Of a stretch of DNA of 31,382 nt, positions 28,801 through 31,382 are shown one piece after another. This DNA comes from Stramenopiles sp. TOSAG23-6 (lineage: Eukaryota; Sar): positions 1-31,382 of the forward strand of contig LT635961.1 of assembly GCA_900128565.1 (NCBI GenBank). The letters run 5' to 3'. Under the pieces are notes generated by a model. It did not search any database. It was given only the letters and a program-made list of their open reading frames with translations, and was not told where the DNA came from. The translations under genes and the position numbers were made by a program. Numbering within the stretch: position 1 is the first letter of the stretch; each line of letters opens with the position of its first letter.

Positions 28801-29861
28801 AAGTACAAAAAATTTTATTGGGGTGCCACAAAGATTTATCTGCCGCATTCAAGTATTACTGTGTAGAAAGCGATAACAGCATCAGCCCATTTCATATGAA
28901 CTGGTTAGCATACACAGCGTTTGTACAGGATTTAACAATATTGGAACATGATTTGAGGCTCTCGGATATAGANACAATATTCATAGCAACAAATGTACAT
29001 AAGCAAGTCGATAAAAAAACAGAAGATTTCACTGACTTATCATCATATTTGAAAAAGGAAAAAAACGTTTCACCCAGTGCATTAAAGAAACTTCAAAATC
29101 GTAACCCCGATAGAGCATTAACACGCTTTGAATTTATGGAAGCTATCGTGAGGCTTTCATTGGCAAAGTATCGAAGTTTAGGGATTTCGGCGAGTGATGC
29201 ACTTGAGCTTTTTATTCATGACCATTTCCTGACCCATGCAAAATTTCACAAAGGAAATTCTTGGAGAGCGGAAAGACTATTCAATTCCAGCTGTGACCAC
29301 GAGTTTAGACGCGTCGAGTCTCAATTAAAAGATGTATTTTGTGCATGTGCATTCAAAGATTCAAAAAGTCCGAAAGAAACCATAACAATGGAAACATTTA
29401 AATACATATTCGCAGAAAAAATGACCATTAGTATTTCTGATCAGAATTGTCGATTTGCGTATATTTGGTCAATGCAGAGAGTAGAAGATGAAATGGTGAC
29501 AGATAAACACCATTATATGACTTTTGTAGAGTTCATTCATAGTATTGGTTTGATTGCTGAGTTACGCCAAGAAAAAGAAGATATAATACATCGATATATG
29601 AATCCTCGCAGTGACGATTGGGCAGGAGTAGTCGACTCTAACTTCTTATCACCCCTTGCGCCTCTGTTGAGGCCAATACTGGACCAAATTATTGAAAGTA
29701 CACTTGATATAGTTGAAGAATATCATGATGCTATGGCCGCTTTGGCTTTAGCAAAATCAAAGACTTCAGCTGCAAAGGGACTGAGTGCTAAGCGTAATTT
29801 CAGAAAAGTAAGAAAAGGTAGATATCCACCTCAAAAGGGCCCTCAACGGCGGCATCACTAA
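25872..29861 (+). CDS. MYND zinc finger and leucine-rich-repeat protein, 1329 residues
   Basis: From the first ATG (25872) the protein has a canonical MYND finger at 52-92 (C52, C55, C66, C71, C76, C80, H88, C92), a protein-interaction module. A basic, disordered stretch follows (about 100-370), then RNI-type leucine-rich repeats at about 405-675 with units such as LTSLDLSYNTLGA and LTHLDISFNILDE. Next are a Trp/Cys motif (CCWICDKW, about 715), a mixed domain with YRFCPPGLIGYIF, and a helical C-terminal region with RFEFMEAIVRLSLAKY. That last pattern recurs in flagellar and EF-hand-related proteins of protists, so a flagellar scaffold is possible but unproven. One unresolved base (N at 28973) makes one codon Asp or Glu. 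The C-terminus is very basic. The protein family is not known to me as a named gene. It is divergent from the dynein gene, 191 bp away. Confidence 0.75.
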   Translation: MKSSLECDQISKECSHFLASILIQEQIEIPDSDTTYSPHHTTAFIRKEEYPCFQCEQPILGIVVQCKGIRCPAHYCSNKCLRSHWPFHRNSCGTNDVPLPTPIKNMETPEDSSSETLSEEIKRHLPFVRKSEEMIKEPKMLEVALTAKYITRLKSKVLLRIQEIRKKKLMLDSPLPPVLPFVDEPIFGKIHNSRTVIEHLKADVPPMQSDTPERTRAETNILWKEKVAGPKSDFYARANQNIKGGRIVTSNTPFLTPQGDRIFPGGDGLGIEKPCRWGKKKRRKRTERGIGRVSPRKNNSKFASLLKGKKKMQFRSFDNLNSPQSSSSSTSLSNSPDITRLPKGRKHAKFNFATITAATIDKEEAAATAAILRPITVRTAYIKKCEALQVLPQPVMFDRSSSSLVLKNYGLGERHIAAVSNSIALCTLKNINLEGNRISDSSAKRLFQQLHLDTLSLNLSNNMLQSPVGLASMLRMCKHIVTLNLSRNKLHKDTIAKICKSLFNHPSIRELDLSYNTVGAIGAEYIGTLLQRSKSLQELNLRWCGLAGLIDQGVVSLFHALATNKTLTSLDLSYNTLGADPMTAGLSRCGNQFSVVGGPRACIGQLATSLKRNTTLTHLDISFNILDEEDLKNISDAIQGNKKLLALHIAGNPKMELSKNGIVLSSKCFGKNKKRKRLFPKQGGSKNEGTFTRIKGYEHYKGTYHEQWRAAPHGCCWICDKWIERKFSWTPGYSGRRQVKSRQMVALETGDISDLSSTVCPSSAYNSPIGSRKTPRLTTRKKVRGRYVSRKEHEEKEKELKAKNKVDREAFTEHVRIHLSFNATNENWGKGEKLTEENSEESEDADDMMTQNKYVIYRFCPPGLIGYIFTLETLNITVAARDQPQATWTEKEHAHLSNDFLVPPHVPNGSVNMIRVPRSKVLVLPDVKDKVKWSIPTSIFGSFFSGSAKFTSAALNKDIQQSKLSNIFRRKPDEFQKVQKILLGCHKDLSAAFKYYCVESDNSISPFHMNWLAYTAFVQDLTILEHDLRLSDIXTIFIATNVHKQVDKKTEDFTDLSSYLKKEKNVSPSALKKLQNRNPDRALTRFEFMEAIVRLSLAKYRSLGISASDALELFIHDHFLTHAKFHKGNSWRAERLFNSSCDHEFRRVESQLKDVFCACAFKDSKSPKETITMETFKYIFAEKMTISISDQNCRFAYIWSMQRVEDEMVTDKHHYMTFVEFIHSIGLIAELRQEKEDIIHRYMNPRSDDWAGVVDSNFLSPLAPLLRPILDQIIESTLDIVEEYHDAMAALALAKSKTSAAKGLSAKRNFRKVRKGRYPPQKGPQRRHH

Positions 29862-30288
29862 TATGAGGGCCAAACAAAATGAAAATAATATAGTATTGGA
29901 AGCTTACAGTATGGTACAGAATATCTATTTTTATAAATTAATATACCACAGTAGATATATTTCGTGTTTGGTTTACATTTGCATAATACTACTACGGTTT
30001 TTTTATAGCGAGATAAATCCGTTAGTTTACGCGCGCCAAAATAGAGGAGCATGATGCATGTCAAAAGCGACATCAAAAATATTTGTATTTTTCTCATTCT
30101 CGTCTGTTCTTCGTTGTCCACTCCACTATTGCTCCTAGCTAGTGCTGGCACCAGCACCACGTCAATTCAGTAGAAGTTGGATTTTGTATGGCTAGTGTTG
30201 GTCATATTTAATAGACATTAGTATAACCTTTTTGTGAATTGTGTGAGGCTTGAAATAATAGATAAAAAAATCTAGAAAATACTCGACC
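29862..30288. other. 427-bp intergenic region with a short palindrome and a weak minus-strand frame
   Basis: This AT-rich gap holds a perfect 7-bp inverted repeat, GTGCTGG-CA-CCAGCAC, at 30142-30157. A minus-strand frame from ATG at 30097 down to 29858 would encode a 79-residue protein starting with a basic, hydrophobic, signal-like segment (MRKIQIFLMSLLTCIMLLYF). It overlaps the end of the MYND-LRR gene by four bases. Its second half looks non-coding, so it is not called as a gene. No tRNA or other RNA gene is seen. Confidence 0.4.
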
Positions 30289-31382
30289 ATGTCGGGGCGT
30301 CTCCATGGTGCTTCCTTTATGGGACGTGACGAAGACGAAAAGAAGTTTGCTGACCAGCAGAGTCGTCAGCGTTGCCCTGTTTGTCGCGAAAAACCACCAT
30401 CTATTGCTTTAGCCCCATTTTGCAGCACAGTATGCCAAAAATTTGGTCTCGCACTTAAAGCAAAGGGAATGTATAGAACTGCTGACGGGACTCTCGCTGA
30501 GCGACCTTTGCTTTCAGGAGATAAGGGTTCAAGTCTTCGAAAATTGCGTATAAGTACACAGCCAAGAATATCAAGTTGTATTAGTACTGTAATTCCATCA
30601 CATGTTGGCCCAACAACCCTAGTCAAGGGTTCTTTATCTGCATCACAGCCTTTATCTTGCATTTTTAGAGAAGACGCTACTTCNCCATTGTGTGGAAAAG
30701 TGATCCAAGATGGCATTGCTGCAAGACGTAAAAGTCAGTTATTGTTGATCGCTCATGAAGCTAGTATGACAGTAGCAAAGAAAGGAAACCTACGGGTATC
30801 TCCGAGCTCTATATTGAATAAATCCCCATCAATATCAGCAGTGAACTCTTCTCGGAGTTTTGGATTATCACCTTCGCCAAAGCAAGCAAATATTATTAAT
30901 AGGCAAATTTCATTTATAGAAAGTGTCGACAAACTGTCAGATAAACAACTTGATCCTTTCGAATCACTCAAAGCAGTTGGACCTGGAAATACAACAATTA
31001 TTGAGCGTACCAGAGCGTTAGCAAAGAATTGTGCATTAAATAAGCTAAATTATCGAACTATTAAATCTATTCTACAGCATGAGTTTGGTGAATATAAGAC
31101 GAAACGCCAGCAGACTCAAATTATGCAGATTGTAAATGACATTACAATGCATAGACAATCTTCTCAAATGGTTCAAGAAATGAGACTCTCCCTAATACAG
31201 CGTGATAAACAAGTCAGAGAATTGAGATCACAAGTTGATCAGCTTCAGCAAGCTTTAGAAAGAGGAGGCTATGCTGAAGATGTTTTGGTAAGTAATCTTA
31301 CGTGTCGAGAGGAAGATAAAACACTTAAAGCTGCATCTCCCCCACTAAATACGCTGCCTAAATATGCAAAATTTGTAAAGAT
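30289..31382 (+). CDS. Zinc-binding, coiled-coil protein, C-terminus cut by the window edge
   Basis: An open frame begins at ATG 30289 and runs without a stop to the last base, giving at least 364 residues. Near the N-terminus is a compact Cys motif (C29-P-V-C32 ... F-C45-S-T-V-C49) like zinc-ribbon or YacG-type knuckles. A Ser-rich, low-complexity middle follows. At about 265-330 there is a helical stretch ending in a coiled coil (MRLSLIQRDKQVRELRSQVD). One unresolved base at 30684 falls in a TCN codon, so Ser is unaffected. No named family is recognised. Opposing frames at 30366-30716 and 30753-30971 lie inside it and show no protein-like features. Confidence 0.6.
   Translation, partial: MSGRLHGASFMGRDEDEKKFADQQSRQRCPVCREKPPSIALAPFCSTVCQKFGLALKAKGMYRTADGTLAERPLLSGDKGSSLRKLRISTQPRISSCISTVIPSHVGPTTLVKGSLSASQPLSCIFREDATXPLCGKVIQDGIAARRKSQLLLIAHEASMTVAKKGNLRVSPSSILNKSPSISAVNSSRSFGLSPSPKQANIINRQISFIESVDKLSDKQLDPFESLKAVGPGNTTIIERTRALAKNCALNKLNYRTIKSILQHEFGEYKTKRQQTQIMQIVNDITMHRQSSQMVQEMRLSLIQRDKQVRELRSQVDQLQQALERGGYAEDVLVSNLTCREEDKTLKAASPPLNTLPKYAKFVK

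Noticed and set aside
29858-30160. 100-residue minus-strand frame as a gene
   Set aside because: Its first codon is GTG; from the first ATG (30097) only 79 residues remain, the second half lacks protein-like order and it overlaps the adjacent gene's end. Kept only as a remark.
1-31382. Bacterial operon, CRISPR array, transposase or viral genes
   Set aside because: No transposase, integrase, capsid, polymerase or spaced short-repeat array was seen; all confident genes are cellular eukaryotic families.

Overview
This is a gene-dense, AT-rich piece of nuclear DNA from a flagellated eukaryotic microbe. The evidence is a complete axonemal outer-arm-type dynein heavy chain, a coronin, a two-pore cation channel, a membrane-anchored PI-transfer-type protein, a VDAC-like porin, AATAAA-type polyadenylation hexamers and at least one, probably three, spliceosomal-type interruptions. 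Coding regions are mostly long and uninterrupted; the dynein is a single 12.7-kb open frame. Intergenic gaps are about 40-430 bp. The standard genetic code fits: the complete frames end in TAA (seven) or TGA (two, three with the left-edge exon), and the long frames hold no in-frame TAG. No ribosomal, plastid or clearly taxon-specific marker is present. A heterotrophic protist (stramenopile, alveolate or similar) is a reasonable guess but is not proven. Two single Ns (28973, 30684) indicate a draft assembly.

Layout. 1-107: end of a plus-strand gene, entering through an intron tail. 180-1367 (-): PITP-domain protein with a hydrophobic segment at each end. 1697-5815 (+): two-pore-type channel with an EF-hand-like linker and a C-terminal FYVE-like zinc finger. 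5860-6282 (-): small Cys-rich secreted or GPI-anchored-type protein. 6322-7713 (+): VDAC-like beta-barrel with an inserted WW domain, probably with a 36-nt intron. 7981-9803 (+): coronin, split by a short intron with non-GT-AG borders. 9937-10578 (-): coiled-coil protein. 10833-12881 (+): EF-hand, proline-repeat protein. 12991-25680 (-): Kelch/IPT/filamin outer-arm dynein heavy chain. 25872-29861 (+): MYND finger, leucine-rich-repeat protein. 30289 to the right edge (+): zinc-binding, coiled-coil protein, truncated by the window end.

This is a eukaryotic gene row, not an operon. Several products suit motile, calcium-responsive cell biology: the dynein motor, calcium-binding-type proteins, an endolysosomal-type channel and coronin. 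Their grouping may be chance. The most notable signal is a 31-nt sequence, 30/31 identical, shared by the coronin intron and the intron tail at the left edge. It contains a CCTAAC branch-point-like core. This looks like a family of short mobile introns (introner-like elements) whose coronin copy seems to use non-canonical splice borders.
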